This document shows positions 44,088 through 54,560 of a DNA stretch of 64,000 nucleotides, piece after piece. Position 1 is the first letter of the stretch, and the number at the start of each line of letters is the position of its first letter. The DNA comes from Microbacterium sp. BLY (GTDB lineage: Bacteria > Actinomycetota > Actinomycetes > Actinomycetales > Microbacteriaceae): positions 1,674,001 to 1,738,000 of the forward strand of contig NZ_JAGKSR010000001.1 in NCBI RefSeq assembly GCF_017939615.1, written 5' to 3'. The position numbers and the translations under genes were made by a program. The notes under the pieces were generated by a model that saw nothing but the letters and a program-made list of their open reading frames with translations, did no database searches and had not been told where the DNA came from.

Positions 44088-44581
44088 CCGCTCTCATCCA
44101 GACCCTCGACACCGCCGACGGTCCCTTCACGATCCTGGCCGACGAGCGCCAGCGCGTGCTCGCGTCCGGGTGGACCGACGACGTCGAGGCGATCCTCGTC
44201 CGGCTGCCCGCCCGCACACGACCGGAGACCGTGCGCGAGGTGGAGACCGACGCGGCGGGGGCCGTCCGTGCGTACTACGCGGGCGACGTCACCGCGATCG
44301 ACGCGGTCGCGGTCGCGCAGACGGGCACGGCCCTGCAGCTCGCCGGTTGGGCGGCGCTCCGCGGCATCGCCCCCGGAGAGCCGCTGACGTACACGAGCTT
44401 CGCGGCGCAACTCGGCAATCCGCAGGCGGTGCGGGCAGCCGCGTCGATCTGTGCCCGCAACGCTCCGGCCCTGTTCGTCCCGTGCCATCGCGTGCTGCGC
44501 ACCGACGGCTCCCTCGGCGGCTTCGCCTGGGGGTTGCCCGTGAAGGAGAGCCTCCTGGCGCGGGAGCGCGCCGCGCGCTGA
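44084..44581 (+). CDS. ogt: Methylated-DNA-protein cysteine methyltransferase
   Basis: 165 aa. The PCHRV active site places the acceptor at C134; a helix-turn-helix ([24 protein letters not shown]) precedes it. Repairs O6-methylguanine by suicidal transfer. The start overlaps the Ada-AlkA stop (ATGA) with GAGGAG upstream, so sensor, glycosylase and methyltransferase form one coupled alkylation-response operon. Confidence 0.95.
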   Translation: MTALIQTLDTADGPFTILADERQRVLASGWTDDVEAILVRLPARTRPETVREVETDAAGAVRAYYAGDVTAIDAVAVAQTGTALQLAGWAALRGIAPGEPLTYTSFAAQLGNPQAVRAAASICARNAPALFVPCHRVLRTDGSLGGFAWGLPVKESLLARERAAR

Positions 44582-44600
44582 ACCCCGCGGGGAATGCCTC

Positions 44601-44630
44601 TTGCGCTCAGCTGGTTCACAGGAATAGGCT
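44601..44630 (+). promoter_or_regulatory. Promoter of the leader peptide and ABC exporter operon
   Basis: TTGCGC (44601-44606), 18-bp spacer, TAGGCT (44625-44630). Transcription would start near 44637, leaving a leader of about 210 nt before the first transporter gene. Confidence 0.5.
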
Positions 44631-44683
44631 GATGGGCTGTCGCGCCAACCGGACGACCTCGCCGAGCCCTTGAGGAGGACACC

Positions 44684-44749
44684 ATGACCACGATCGCCAC
44701 CGCGCGGATCGCCACCCTCGGCTCGACCCCGGCGGCCGCGCTCTCGTAG
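44684..44749 (+). CDS. 21-aa leader peptide upstream of the ABC exporter
   Basis: ATG 44684 to TAG 44749, preceded by a near-perfect GAGGAGG (44672-44678) with 5-nt spacing, a better ribosome site than that of the transporter itself. The peptide starts MTTIATAR and ends PAAALS; no known family. Its stop codon touches the first of three complementary GAGCCCG/CGGGCTC segments. It therefore looks like a regulatory upstream ORF, as bmrB is before the bmrCD exporter of Bacillus. Translation is inferred. Confidence 0.6.
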   Translation: MTTIATARIATLGSTPAAALS

Positions 44750-44796
44750 AGCCCGCGCGCCTTCTCCTGCACCGGACGCCGGGCTCCGTGAGCCCG
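44749..44796 (+). promoter_or_regulatory. Mutually exclusive hairpins (attenuator candidate)
   Basis: Segment 1 GAGCCCG (44749-44755), segment 2 CGGGCTC (44780-44786), segment 3 GAGCCCG (44790-44796). Segment 2 can pair perfectly with 1 or with 3 but not both. A ribosome at the leader stop codon would cover segment 1 and switch the fold. A pyrimidine/T-rich run follows at about 44811-44830. Confidence 0.5.
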
Positions 44797-44846
44797 CTCT
44801 CGCGTCCGCCTTCTCACTTTTTCCTTCCTCGACTCCTCTGAGAGAC

Positions 44847-46793
44847 ATGTCTTCCTCGTCTTCCGCGCAGAATCCGTCCCCGTCGTCCTCCCTCTCCACA
44901 CCCGCCGCGCTGTGGCGGCTCAAGCCGTTCGTGAAGCCGGTCATCTGGCGCCTCGCCGGCGGTGCCGCCAGTGCGCTCGTCGCCGCGCTCATCGCGCTGA
45001 TGATCCCCATCGTGCTCGAGCAGATCATCCGCGGGCCGGTGCGCTCCGGCGCCCTCGACGCCATCATCTGGGGCGCGCTCGCCGTCTTCGCCCTCGGCCT
45101 CGGTGAAGCCCTCATGGTGTGGCTGCGCCGCCAGTTCGTGCTGTTCCCGGCCACCCAGGTCGAGTACCGCATGCGCACCGAGCTGTACTCGCGCCTGCAG
45201 ACGCTGCCGGTCGCGTTCCACGACCGCTGGCAGTCGGGACAGCTGCTGAGCCGCATGATGCAGGACATCGGGCTGATCCGCCGGTGGCTGGCCTTCGGTC
45301 TCGTGCTGCTCGTCGTGAACGTGCTGACGATCATCATCGGCTCGGTGCTGCTGTTCCGCTGGCACTGGCTGCTGGGCACGATCTTCCTCGTGACGGCGAT
45401 CCCGCTGTGGATCCGCGGCTACCTCTTCGAGAAGCGCTACGGCGCCCTGACCCGCCGCAGCCAGGATCAGGCCGGCGACCTCGCGACCAGCGTCGAGGAG
45501 AGCGTGCACGGCATCCGCGTGCTCAAGGCGTTCGGCCGCGGCACGCACGCGCTGCGCCGCTTCAGCCGTCAGGCCGAGACGCTGCGCGAGACCGAGATGA
45601 GCAAGGCCGGGGCCATCGCCTCGATCTGGTTCTGGCTCGACCTGATGCCGCAGATCGCGTTCGGTCTCAGCCTCGTGTCCGGCATCTGGCTGATCTCGCA
45701 GGGGGCCATCGACGAGGCCCAGCTGTTCGCGTTCTTCGCGATGGCCGTCGTGCTCCGGTGGCCGATCGAGTCGATCGGGTTCCTGTTCTCGTTCATGCTC
45801 GACGCGCGGACGGCGACGGACCGCGTGTTCGACATCTTCTCGGAGACGAACACGATCACCGATCCGGCGCAGCCGGTGCGCATCGAGAACCCGCGTGGCG
45901 AGCTCGCGTTCGAGAACGCGCACTTCCGCTATCAGGACGCGGGCCCGGACGAGCGCGACCTCCTCGACGGGATCGACCTCGTGCTGCGACCGGGCGAGAC
46001 CATGGCACTCGTGGGCCTCACCGGCAGCGGCAAGACGACGCTGACGACCCTGCCCACGCGCCTGTACGACGTGACGGGCGGGCGGGTCACCCTCGACGGC
46101 GTCGACGTGCGCGACCTGACGCTCGCGGAGCTGCGGGAGCACATCGCGATGGCGTTCGAGGACGCCACCCTCTTCTCCGCCTCGGTCCGCGAGAACGTCC
46201 TCCTCGGACGTGCGGACCTCGACGTGCACAGCCCGGAGGCCGAGCGAGTGCTGCGCGAGGCCCTCGACGTCGCGCAGGCGTCGTTCGTCGACACCCTCCC
46301 CGAGGGCGTCGAGACGGTGATCGGCGAGGAGGGCCTGAGCCTGTCCGGCGGGCAGCGACAGCGGCTCGCCCTGGCGCGCGCCGTGGCCGCCAACCCCAAG
46401 GTCCTCGTCCTGGACGACCCGCTGTCGGCGCTGGACGTCGACACCGAAGCGCTCGTCGAGGAGGCGCTGCGTCGCGTCCTCGCCGACACCACGGCGATGA
46501 TCGTCGCCCATCGTCCGTCCACCGTGGCGCTCGCCGACCGGGTGGCGCTGCTGCAGGACGGCCGCATCACCGCGGTGGGCACGCACGCCGAGCTGCTGAA
46601 GACGAGCCGGCACTACCGGCACGTCATCTCGAGTCTGGAGGCGGAGGAGGCCGCGCGCACCGGCGCGATCCCGATCATCCGGGATGAGCAGGCCGAGATC
46701 CACGAGACCGTGCAGGAGGGCCTCCGCGAGGAGGCCGACGACGAGGCGCCGGGAGGCGCCCCCCGATTCGCAGGAGAGGAGGTGCAGCGATGA
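44847..46793 (+). CDS. Heterodimeric ABC exporter half-transporter, degenerate-site subunit
   Basis: 648 aa. Six-helix ABC-1 membrane domain (about 30-330), then an ATPase domain: Walker A GLTGSGKT, signature [16 protein letters not shown], Walker B VLVLDD, H-loop AHRPS. The catalytic glutamate after Walker B is aspartate (D524), as in the degenerate subunit of BmrC/LmrC/TM287-type heterodimers. Probably a multidrug exporter with the next gene, which overlaps by 4 bp. Only GAGAG, 2 nt before ATG, serves as ribosome site, so initiation may depend on leader control. Confidence 0.9.
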   Translation: MSSSSSAQNPSPSSSLSTPAALWRLKPFVKPVIWRLAGGAASALVAALIALMIPIVLEQIIRGPVRSGALDAIIWGALAVFALGLGEALMVWLRRQFVLFPATQVEYRMRTELYSRLQTLPVAFHDRWQSGQLLSRMMQDIGLIRRWLAFGLVLLVVNVLTIIIGSVLLFRWHWLLGTIFLVTAIPLWIRGYLFEKRYGALTRRSQDQAGDLATSVEESVHGIRVLKAFGRGTHALRRFSRQAETLRETEMSKAGAIASIWFWLDLMPQIAFGLSLVSGIWLISQGAIDEAQLFAFFAMAVVLRWPIESIGFLFSFMLDARTATDRVFDIFSETNTITDPAQPVRIENPRGELAFENAHFRYQDAGPDERDLLDGIDLVLRPGETMALVGLTGSGKTTLTTLPTRLYDVTGGRVTLDGVDVRDLTLAELREHIAMAFEDATLFSASVRENVLLGRADLDVHSPEAERVLREALDVAQASFVDTLPEGVETVIGEEGLSLSGGQRQRLALARAVAANPKVLVLDDPLSALDVDTEALVEEALRRVLADTTAMIVAHRPSTVALADRVALLQDGRITAVGTHAELLKTSRHYRHVISSLEAEEAARTGAIPIIRDEQAEIHETVQEGLREEADDEAPGGAPRFAGEEVQR

Positions 46794-48601
46794 GCTCTCT
46801 CACCGGAACCCAGGACGAGGACCGCTCCCGCCTCACCACGGAGGAGAGCAGGGCGGTCCGCCGCCGCTCGCTGCGGCTGCTCGGCTCGCTCGTGCGCCCG
46901 CTCAAGCCGCAGATCGCGCTCGCCGCGGTGGTGCTCGTCGTCTCGACGGCGCTGCAGGTCGCCGGCCCGATCCTCATCAGCATCGGTCTAGACCGGGCTC
47001 TGCCGGCGGTGCTGGATCACGCCGACTGGATGCCGACCTTCGTCGTCGGCGGGATCTACCTGCTCGCCGGGGCTCTCGCTGCCGTGCTCATCGCCTGGTA
47101 CGTCATCATCGCGGCGAAGCTCACGCAGGCGGTGCTGCTGGACCTGCGTAAGCGCATCTTCCTGCACACCCAGCGCCTGAGCCTCGAGTTCCACGAGTCG
47201 TACACGTCGGGCCGGATCATCTCCCGGCAGACGAGCGACCTCGACTCCATCAAGGAGCTGCTCGACGGCGGACTCAACGAGCTGGTCTCCGGTGTGCTCT
47301 TCGGCATCTTCACCTTCATCGCGCTGTGCGTGTGGGACTGGCAGTCCGGGCTCATCCTCGCGATCGGCGGCATCCCGCTGTTCTTCCTGATGCGCTGGTT
47401 CTACTCGCGCTCGCAGCTCGTGTACCGGGAGTCCCGGGTGATCAGCGCGAAGGTGATCGTCCAGTTCGTCGAGACCATGACGGGCATCCGCGCGGTCAAG
47501 GCGTTCCGCAAGGAGCCGCGCAACGACGAGGTGTTCCAGGGCGTCGCGGGGGAGTACCGGGATGTGAACCGTCGCTCGATGCTGCTGTTCGGCACGTTCG
47601 AGCCCGGGCTCATGGGTGTCGCGGCGCTCGTGCTCGGCGTGGTCGTGCTGTGGGGCGGCATCCGGGTCTCGGAGGGCGCCCTGACCGTCGGCGTGCTGCT
47701 GTCCGCCGTGCTGTACGTGCGCAACTTCTTCGCTCCGATGCAGGAGATCGCGATGTTCCTCAACTCCTACCAGTCCGCCACCGCGGCGCTGGAGAAGGTG
47801 TCCGGCGTCCTGGAAGAGGTGCCGACGGTGCCGGACCCCGAGAAGCCGGTGGACCTCTGGGAGTCCCGGGGCCACATCCGCTTCGACGAGGTCACGTTCG
47901 CGTACAACGAGGACAAGACGATCCTGCCGAACTTCTCGCTCGACATCCCCGCGGGGCAGACGATCGCGCTGGTCGGGACGACGGGGGCGGGCAAGTCGAC
48001 GCTCGCGAAGCTCATCTCGCGGTTCTACGATCCGTCGGCCGGGGTCGTGACGCTCGACGGCGTCGACCTGCGGTCGCTGCACCCGAAGGACCTCCGCCGG
48101 GCGATCGTCATGGTCACCCAGGAGGCCTACCTGTTCAGCGGGACGGTCGCCGACAACATCGCGCTGGGCCGCCCCGACGCGACGCTCGACGAGGTCCGCG
48201 AGGCCGCCAGGGCGGTCGGCGCCGACGCGTTCATCTCCGCGCTCCCGGACGGGTACGACACGGACGTCAACAAGCGGGGTGGTCGCGTCTCGGCGGGGCA
48301 GCGTCAGCTGATCTCGTTCGCCCGCGCCTTCCTCGCCGACCCGGCGGTGCTGATCCTCGACGAGGCGACCGCCTCGCTGGACATCCCGTCCGAGCGCCTG
48401 ATCCAGGATGCGCTGCAGACGCTGCTCGCGGACCGGACGGCGATCATCATCGCCCACCGGCTGTCGACGGTCGCGATCGCGGATCGCGTGCTCGTGATGG
48501 AGCACGGCCGGATCATCGAGGACGACACGCCCGCGGCCCTGATCGGCGGCACCGGGAAGTTCGCGCAGCTGCACGCGGCCTGGCAGGAGACGCTCGTCTG
48601 A
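46790..48601 (+). CDS. Heterodimeric ABC exporter half-transporter, canonical-site subunit
   Basis: 603 aa. Six-helix membrane domain (about 40-335) and ATPase domain with Walker [10 protein letters not shown], Walker [12 protein letters not shown] (catalytic Glu kept) and H-loop AHRLS. Its signature is RVSAGQRQ rather than LSGGQ. The combination of an altered signature here and D524 in the partner gives one consensus and one degenerate nucleotide site, the usual plan of heterodimeric exporters. Start overlaps the upstream stop; a hairpin terminator follows. Confidence 0.9.
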   Translation: MSSLTGTQDEDRSRLTTEESRAVRRRSLRLLGSLVRPLKPQIALAAVVLVVSTALQVAGPILISIGLDRALPAVLDHADWMPTFVVGGIYLLAGALAAVLIAWYVIIAAKLTQAVLLDLRKRIFLHTQRLSLEFHESYTSGRIISRQTSDLDSIKELLDGGLNELVSGVLFGIFTFIALCVWDWQSGLILAIGGIPLFFLMRWFYSRSQLVYRESRVISAKVIVQFVETMTGIRAVKAFRKEPRNDEVFQGVAGEYRDVNRRSMLLFGTFEPGLMGVAALVLGVVVLWGGIRVSEGALTVGVLLSAVLYVRNFFAPMQEIAMFLNSYQSATAALEKVSGVLEEVPTVPDPEKPVDLWESRGHIRFDEVTFAYNEDKTILPNFSLDIPAGQTIALVGTTGAGKSTLAKLISRFYDPSAGVVTLDGVDLRSLHPKDLRRAIVMVTQEAYLFSGTVADNIALGRPDATLDEVREAARAVGADAFISALPDGYDTDVNKRGGRVSAGQRQLISFARAFLADPAVLILDEATASLDIPSERLIQDALQTLLADRTAIIIAHRLSTVAIADRVLVMEHGRIIEDDTPAALIGGTGKFAQLHAAWQETLV

Positions 48602-48623
48602 CGGTCCTCCACGATCCGGCAGG

Positions 48624-48651
48624 GGCCCGGCATCCGCACGGATGCCGGGCC
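48624..48651. terminator. Hairpin terminator after the ABC exporter operon
   Basis: 13-bp perfect stem (48624-48636 with 48639-48651, core CCCGGCATCCG), 22 nt after the stop codon. Confidence 0.7.
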
Positions 48652-48684
48652 TCGTCCGTCCCGCCGCGCGTCCTCCGCGGTCGG

Positions 48685-48690
48685 TAGCAT
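48685..48690 (+). promoter_or_regulatory. -10 box of leaderless promoter (coiled-coil protein)
   Basis: TAGCAT, then 6 nt, then ATG 48697. Confidence 0.4.
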
Positions 48691-48696
48691 CGAAGG

Positions 48697-49518
48697 ATGG
48701 ACCCCTTGCTGCTCGTCGCGGAGTGGTGGTGGCTCGCCCCCACCGCGGCCGCCGGCGTGACCGCGGGCGCCATCGGTGTCCGTCGGAGCCGCACCCGCAG
48801 CGGCCGCCGGCTGGAGTACGACGCGGCCCGCCACGACCTCCGTGAGGCACGGCAGCGTGCGGTCGTCCGTCGGACCGCTCTGAAGGTGGCGCGGGCGGAT
48901 CTCGCCCGTGTCTCGGCCGAGCGCGCCGCACAGCGGGCGAGCGCCGAGCAGGTGTCAGGCGCCCGTCGCATGCTCAAGGAGCGCGAACGCGATGCCCGGG
49001 CCGCCGCTGCCGAGGTGCGCGCCCGGCGCGTGCGGGTGAACGCCGCGCGCGCGGCGATCCCCGCCGGCTCCGCACCGCGCCCGCTGGAGCGTCTGTACGC
49101 GGAGCACGATGCCGTCACCGCCCGGTGGATGCGCTACGAGACCGACCCCGCGCTCCAGATCACCTACCCGGAGATGACCGACGTCAAGCGGCCGGAGACG
49201 GCCGCCTACCTGCGTGCCGCCGGCGCCGCGGTCGAGGCTCGGCGGCAGACGACCGGACGGATCACCGCGGCCGAGTACGCGGCGTACCGCGACGCCGTGG
49301 CGGAGCTGGAGCGGGCGTTCGAGGCCGCCGAGCACGCGGCGAAGGTGCAGACCGGCGAAGCGCCTCCGACGCCGGCCTGGCAGGACGCCGCGCAGGACAT
49401 GCTCCACCGTTCCGCCGAGGCCATCGATCGGGCGGCCGGCGCGGCGGCGTCGGCGTTGGCTGCGTGGAACAGCCGTCGCGGCAAGGGCACGCCGCCGGAC
49501 GGCAGCGGACCACGCTGA
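48697..49518 (+). CDS. Membrane-anchored coiled-coil protein, unknown function
   Basis: 273 aa. One N-terminal hydrophobic helix (about 3-27, with a WWW cluster), then a long Ala/Arg/Glu-rich stretch (about 35-110) with heptad-like spacing suggesting a coiled coil. A folded segment near 115-170 holds PALQITYPEMTDVKRPETAAYL, and a helical C-terminus follows. I do not recognise a domain. The conserved-looking YPEMTD segment suggests a real family in related actinobacteria. Monocistronic. Confidence 0.75.
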   Translation: MDPLLLVAEWWWLAPTAAAGVTAGAIGVRRSRTRSGRRLEYDAARHDLREARQRAVVRRTALKVARADLARVSAERAAQRASAEQVSGARRMLKERERDARAAAAEVRARRVRVNAARAAIPAGSAPRPLERLYAEHDAVTARWMRYETDPALQITYPEMTDVKRPETAAYLRAAGAAVEARRQTTGRITAAEYAAYRDAVAELERAFEAAEHAAKVQTGEAPPTPAWQDAAQDMLHRSAEAIDRAAGAAASALAAWNSRRGKGTPPDGSGPR

Positions 49519-49553
49519 GCCCGGTCGAGACGGCGGGCGTCGAGGGCGACGGA

Positions 49554-49580
49554 GTCTCGATGGGGGAGGGGATTCGAGAC
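49554..49580. terminator. Weak hairpin between convergent genes
   Basis: GTCTCGA (49554-49560) pairs with TCGAGAC (49574-49580); outer GAGACGGCGG and CCGCCGCCGGTCTC can extend it with a bulge. Confidence 0.35.
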
Positions 49581-49593
49581 CCCGCCGCCGGTC

Positions 49594-50052
49594 TCAGGAG
49601 GGGACGCGGATCTCGGCGATGACCTCGCCGTAGGCGGTCTCCCCGACCGGGGTGAAGCCGACGCGGCGGAAGAATGCCTCCGGGCCGTCCTCCCCGGCTT
49701 CGTAGATCACGTTGACGTGGTCGACGCCGCGGTTGCGCGCTTCGTCGATGAGGTTCTCGACGGCGAAGCGGCCGATGCCGCGGCCCTGGTCGTCCGCGTC
49801 GACGTTGATGCGCCACAGCACGGAGCGGAAGTGCTCCTCCGGCGCCTCGTCGTCGAAGTTCGCGCTCACGAAGCCCACGACCTCGTTGCGGTCCAGGATC
49901 ACCCGCTGCCAGGAGGTCTGCGGGTTGATGACGGTGGCCGCGATGCCGTACGAGACGGGGGCGAGGAACTGCTCCTGTCCGGGCTTGAGCGACAGGTTGT
50001 TCACGGCGACGATCGTCGCGGCGGAGAGTTCGACCATGCGCAGTTCGGACAT
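49594..50052 (-). CDS. GNAT family N-acetyltransferase
   Basis: 152 aa. Acetyl-CoA motif A is present as NVDADDQGRGIGRFAVENLIDEARNRG (Q-G-R-G-I-G near 92-97), followed by VNVIYEAGEDGPEAFFRRVGFTPVGE. Substrate unknown. On the minus strand TAGCCT (50064-50059) lies 6 nt before ATG 50052, so it appears leaderless. Divergent from icd. Confidence 0.87.
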   Translation of the reverse strand: MSELRMVELSAATIVAVNNLSLKPGQEQFLAPVSYGIAATVINPQTSWQRVILDRNEVVGFVSANFDDEAPEEHFRSVLWRINVDADDQGRGIGRFAVENLIDEARNRGVDHVNVIYEAGEDGPEAFFRRVGFTPVGETAYGEVIAEIRVPS

Positions 50053-50058
50053 GCCCCC

Positions 50059-50064
50059 AGGCTA
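50059..50064 (-). promoter_or_regulatory. -10 box of leaderless promoter (acetyltransferase)
   Basis: TAGCCT on the minus strand, then 6 nt, then ATG 50052. Confidence 0.45.
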
Positions 50065-50173
50065 GCCCCTCCCGTCGACGCATTCATCACTCGGGCCGGA
50101 CTTTTCCCGGACGTCGCGGCCCGTGCGCGGCGGCGACCGGGGCGCCCGCTTCGGACCGGGAGCCGCTCAGGTA

Positions 50174-50187
50174 TCTTGGTATCGAGA
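50174..50187. promoter_or_regulatory. Palindrome upstream of icd, matching the sucC element
   Basis: TCTTGGTATCGAGA, 31 bp before the start codon, fits the same TCTYGRYAYCRAGA pattern as the sucC palindrome. It overlaps the likely promoter. Confidence 0.5.
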
Positions 50188-50217
50188 CAAATCGCCCCGT
50201 GAACGGAGAACCTCCCG

Positions 50218-52437
<2,220 letters not shown>

Positions 52438-52444
52438 GACGACG

Positions 52445-52478
52445 GAAGGGGGCGGATGCTGCGGCATCCGCCCCCTTC
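52445..52478. terminator. 15-bp perfect-stem terminator after icd
   Basis: GAAGGGGGCGGATGC (52445-52459) pairs perfectly with 52464-52478 around a 4-nt loop, followed by TGCTGTCT. Convergent with the L,D-transpeptidase gene. Confidence 0.75.
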
Positions 52479-52512
52479 TGCTGTCTGCCCTCTGCCGACG
52501 CAGAACTCCGGG

Positions 52513-54003
52513 TCAGTTGTAGACGGCGACCTCGAGGCCCACGGGGGACCAGTCGTAGACGTACTTGGCGAGGTCGATCGGCAGGTTCACGCAGCCGTGG
52601 CTCATCCGGTTGCCGAAGTTGTTGTGCCAGTAGGTGCCGTGGAAGCCGATGTTCGGCGCGAACCACGTGATCCAGGGCACGTCCTCGGTGCAGTACGGGG
52701 CGCCTTCGTAGCAGCCCATGTCCTGCATGGCGGTGTGCGCGAAGACCTTGAAGTTGCCGGTCGGGGTCGGCGTGCCGGGAAGACCGGTGGACACCGCCCA
52801 GGACTGCACGACCTTGTCGTTCTCGAACAGGTACGCCCGCTGCGTGCTGAGGTTGATCTCGGCGCGGCGGTACAGGTTCGTCGTCTCGAAGGGCGTCTCG
52901 GTGACCGAGAGCGCGAAGACGCCGTCACCCGCGGCCAGCTGCGTGGCGAACTGGTCGGCGATCTGCGAGGTGTCGCCGAGGGCGCGGCCGGTGGCGCCCT
53001 CCTGCTCGGCGCGGAGCACGGTGCCCGCCGAGTCGACGATGTTGGTGGCGTTCACCGGAGCGCGGTCCACCGCGGCGGGCAGCGTGTCGACGGTCGCCTG
53101 GATCGCCTGCGGGTCGGCCTCGATCCGGAGCTGACCGTCGTCGTCGACGACCGTCAGCCAGGACGCGGCGACGGCGGGGGCGACCGGGACGGTCCGCTCC
53201 TCACCGACGTAGAAGCCGATGGTCGCGAGCATGGTGTTCAGTGTGCCGGCCGTCGCGGCGGCGTCGTCATCGGACACGGCGGGCAGCGCTTCCGCCGGAC
53301 CGCCGGGGTACTCGAACGTCGTGCGCCCATCGGCCACCGCCTCGGCGAAGGCCGTGTTCAGGTCGGCGACGTCGATGCCGGTGCCGGGGGCGGAGGCGGT
53401 GACGGTGTAAGTGGCCTTGGCGGCATCGAAGACGACGCCGGCGTCGACCGGGTCGACGAAGCTGGCGGGCACGGCGTCGCGGAGCGCGGCCGTGGCCGTC
53501 TCCGGGTCGAGCACGATGTCGGCGGGCACCGGGTCGCCCATCCAGGCGCCGAGGTTCCACATCGGGTGCGCGGCGAATGCCGCATCGGCGAGGGCCGTGG
53601 CGTCCGTGGTCGCGCCGAGGTCGGCGCCGGTGAGCACGACGTCGTCGCCTTCGCCGGTCAGGGTGACCTCGGTCTGCGCGAGGTGCGAGCTGATCGCCTC
53701 GGCGGCGGCGCCCGGCGTCATCCATCCCACGGGGATGCCCGCGACGGTGGTGCCGGGGGCGATCAGGATCAGGGACGCCGCGCCGGCGCCGAGTGCGAGC
53801 ACACCCACGCCCAGCCCGATCCACAGGCCGAGGTGCCGCTTCTTGGGCGCCGGGTCCGTGGGGGCCCAGGCCAGGGGCTGCTCGCCGGTCTGCGGCGGGA
53901 CGGTGTCGGTCGGTGTCTCGGACGGCGTCAGAACGCTCGTCGGTGTCGCATCGTCGGGCTGTGCCCCCGTTGCAGCGCCCGGCGCTGAGATCAGATCGGT
54001 CAC
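52513..54003 (-). CDS. Membrane-anchored L,D-transpeptidase (YkuD) with peptidoglycan-binding domains
   Basis: 496 aa. Cytoplasmic Pro/Thr-rich N-terminus (1-55), one transmembrane helix (about 58-80), two PG_binding_4-like repeats (about 85-330), then the YkuD catalytic domain with [10 protein letters not shown] and SHGCVNL, nucleophile C471 and H469. Forms 3-3 cross-links or attaches proteins to peptidoglycan outside the membrane. Start GTG 54003 preferred: a G6 run lies 8 nt upstream; GTG 54012 is too close to it. Confidence 0.9.
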   Translation of the reverse strand: MTDLISAPGAATGAQPDDATPTSVLTPSETPTDTVPPQTGEQPLAWAPTDPAPKKRHLGLWIGLGVGVLALGAGAASLILIAPGTTVAGIPVGWMTPGAAAEAISSHLAQTEVTLTGEGDDVVLTGADLGATTDATALADAAFAAHPMWNLGAWMGDPVPADIVLDPETATAALRDAVPASFVDPVDAGVVFDAAKATYTVTASAPGTGIDVADLNTAFAEAVADGRTTFEYPGGPAEALPAVSDDDAAATAGTLNTMLATIGFYVGEERTVPVAPAVAASWLTVVDDDGQLRIEADPQAIQATVDTLPAAVDRAPVNATNIVDSAGTVLRAEQEGATGRALGDTSQIADQFATQLAAGDGVFALSVTETPFETTNLYRRAEINLSTQRAYLFENDKVVQSWAVSTGLPGTPTPTGNFKVFAHTAMQDMGCYEGAPYCTEDVPWITWFAPNIGFHGTYWHNNFGNRMSHGCVNLPIDLAKYVYDWSPVGLEVAVYN

Positions 54004-54062
54004 GAACCACACCCCCCGCAGTTTCGACGTGCCTGTGGTCTATGGTACGGGATGGCTGGTAA

Positions 54063-54097
54063 CGGGGAGGCAACGGTCCTGATAGGGTGCCTCCCCG
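54063..54097. terminator. Hairpin between ridA end and the L,D-transpeptidase promoter
   Basis: CGGGGAGGCA (54063-54072) pairs perfectly with TGCCTCCCCG (54088-54097), 19 nt past the minus-strand RidA stop. Confidence 0.5.
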
Positions 54098-54116
54098 CCG
54101 GTCCGGGGTGGGAGGG

Positions 54117-54521
54117 TCAGCCGATGACGGCGAGGCCGTCGATCTCGACGAGCATCTCCTCGCGGGGGAGCCCGGTGAAGACGGTGGTGCGGGCCGGCAG
54201 GACGCCGCTGGTCGTGTGGGCCTCCACGAACGCGCCGTAGGCCTCGTTCATGATCGGGAAGTCGTCGCGCGTGGTCAGGTAGACGCGCAGCATCACGACG
54301 TCGTCGAAGGTGGCCCCCGAGGCCTCCACGATGGCCTTGACGTTCTCGAGTGTGCGGGTGGTCTGCGCCGCGACGTCGCCGGGGTGGAGGTACTCGTTGG
54401 TCTGCGGGTCGACGGGTCCCTGGCCGGAGACCTGGACGATCGGGCCCTTGCGGACGCCCTGCGAGAAGGTGTGCGCGGGAGCGGGGGCGGCGTCGGTGGA
54501 AACTCGTGTCTTCGCGGTCAT
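54117..54521 (-). CDS. RidA family enamine/imine deaminase
   Basis: 134 aa Rid-fold protein: VSGQGPVDP, QTTRTLENVKAIVEASGATFDDVVMLRVYLT (with the arginine that binds substrate carboxylate in RidA), and a LPREEMLVEIDGLAV ending. RidA proteins hydrolyse reactive 2-aminoacrylate and related imines made by PLP dehydratases. It is divergent from a D-amino-acid deaminase-like PLP enzyme with only 25 bp between the start codons, strongly suggesting it cleans up after that enzyme. Leaderless start (TAGGCT, 6 nt). Confidence 0.9.
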   Translation of the reverse strand: MTAKTRVSTDAAPAPAHTFSQGVRKGPIVQVSGQGPVDPQTNEYLHPGDVAAQTTRTLENVKAIVEASGATFDDVVMLRVYLTTRDDFPIMNEAYGAFVEAHTTSGVLPARTTVFTGLPREEMLVEIDGLAVIG

Positions 54522-54527
54522 GCCGCC

Positions 54528-54540
54528 AGCCTAGTAGCCT
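54528..54540. promoter_or_regulatory. Back-to-back leaderless promoters for ridA and the deaminase
   Basis: Minus-strand TAGGCT (54533-54528) and plus-strand TAGCCT (54535-54540) are separated by one base, and each is followed by exactly 6 nt and an ATG (54521 and 54547). The -35 of each must lie in the other's coding sequence. Confidence 0.55.
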
Positions 54541-54560
54541 TGTTAGATGCCTCTACAAAT
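54541..54560. promoter_or_regulatory. Inverted repeat over the deaminase start codon
   Basis: TTGTTAGA (54540-54547) and TCTACAAA (54552-54559) form an imperfect inverted repeat. TTGTTAG also occurs in the ROK operator at 59083-59104 on the minus strand. Possibly a second ROK site. Confidence 0.3.
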
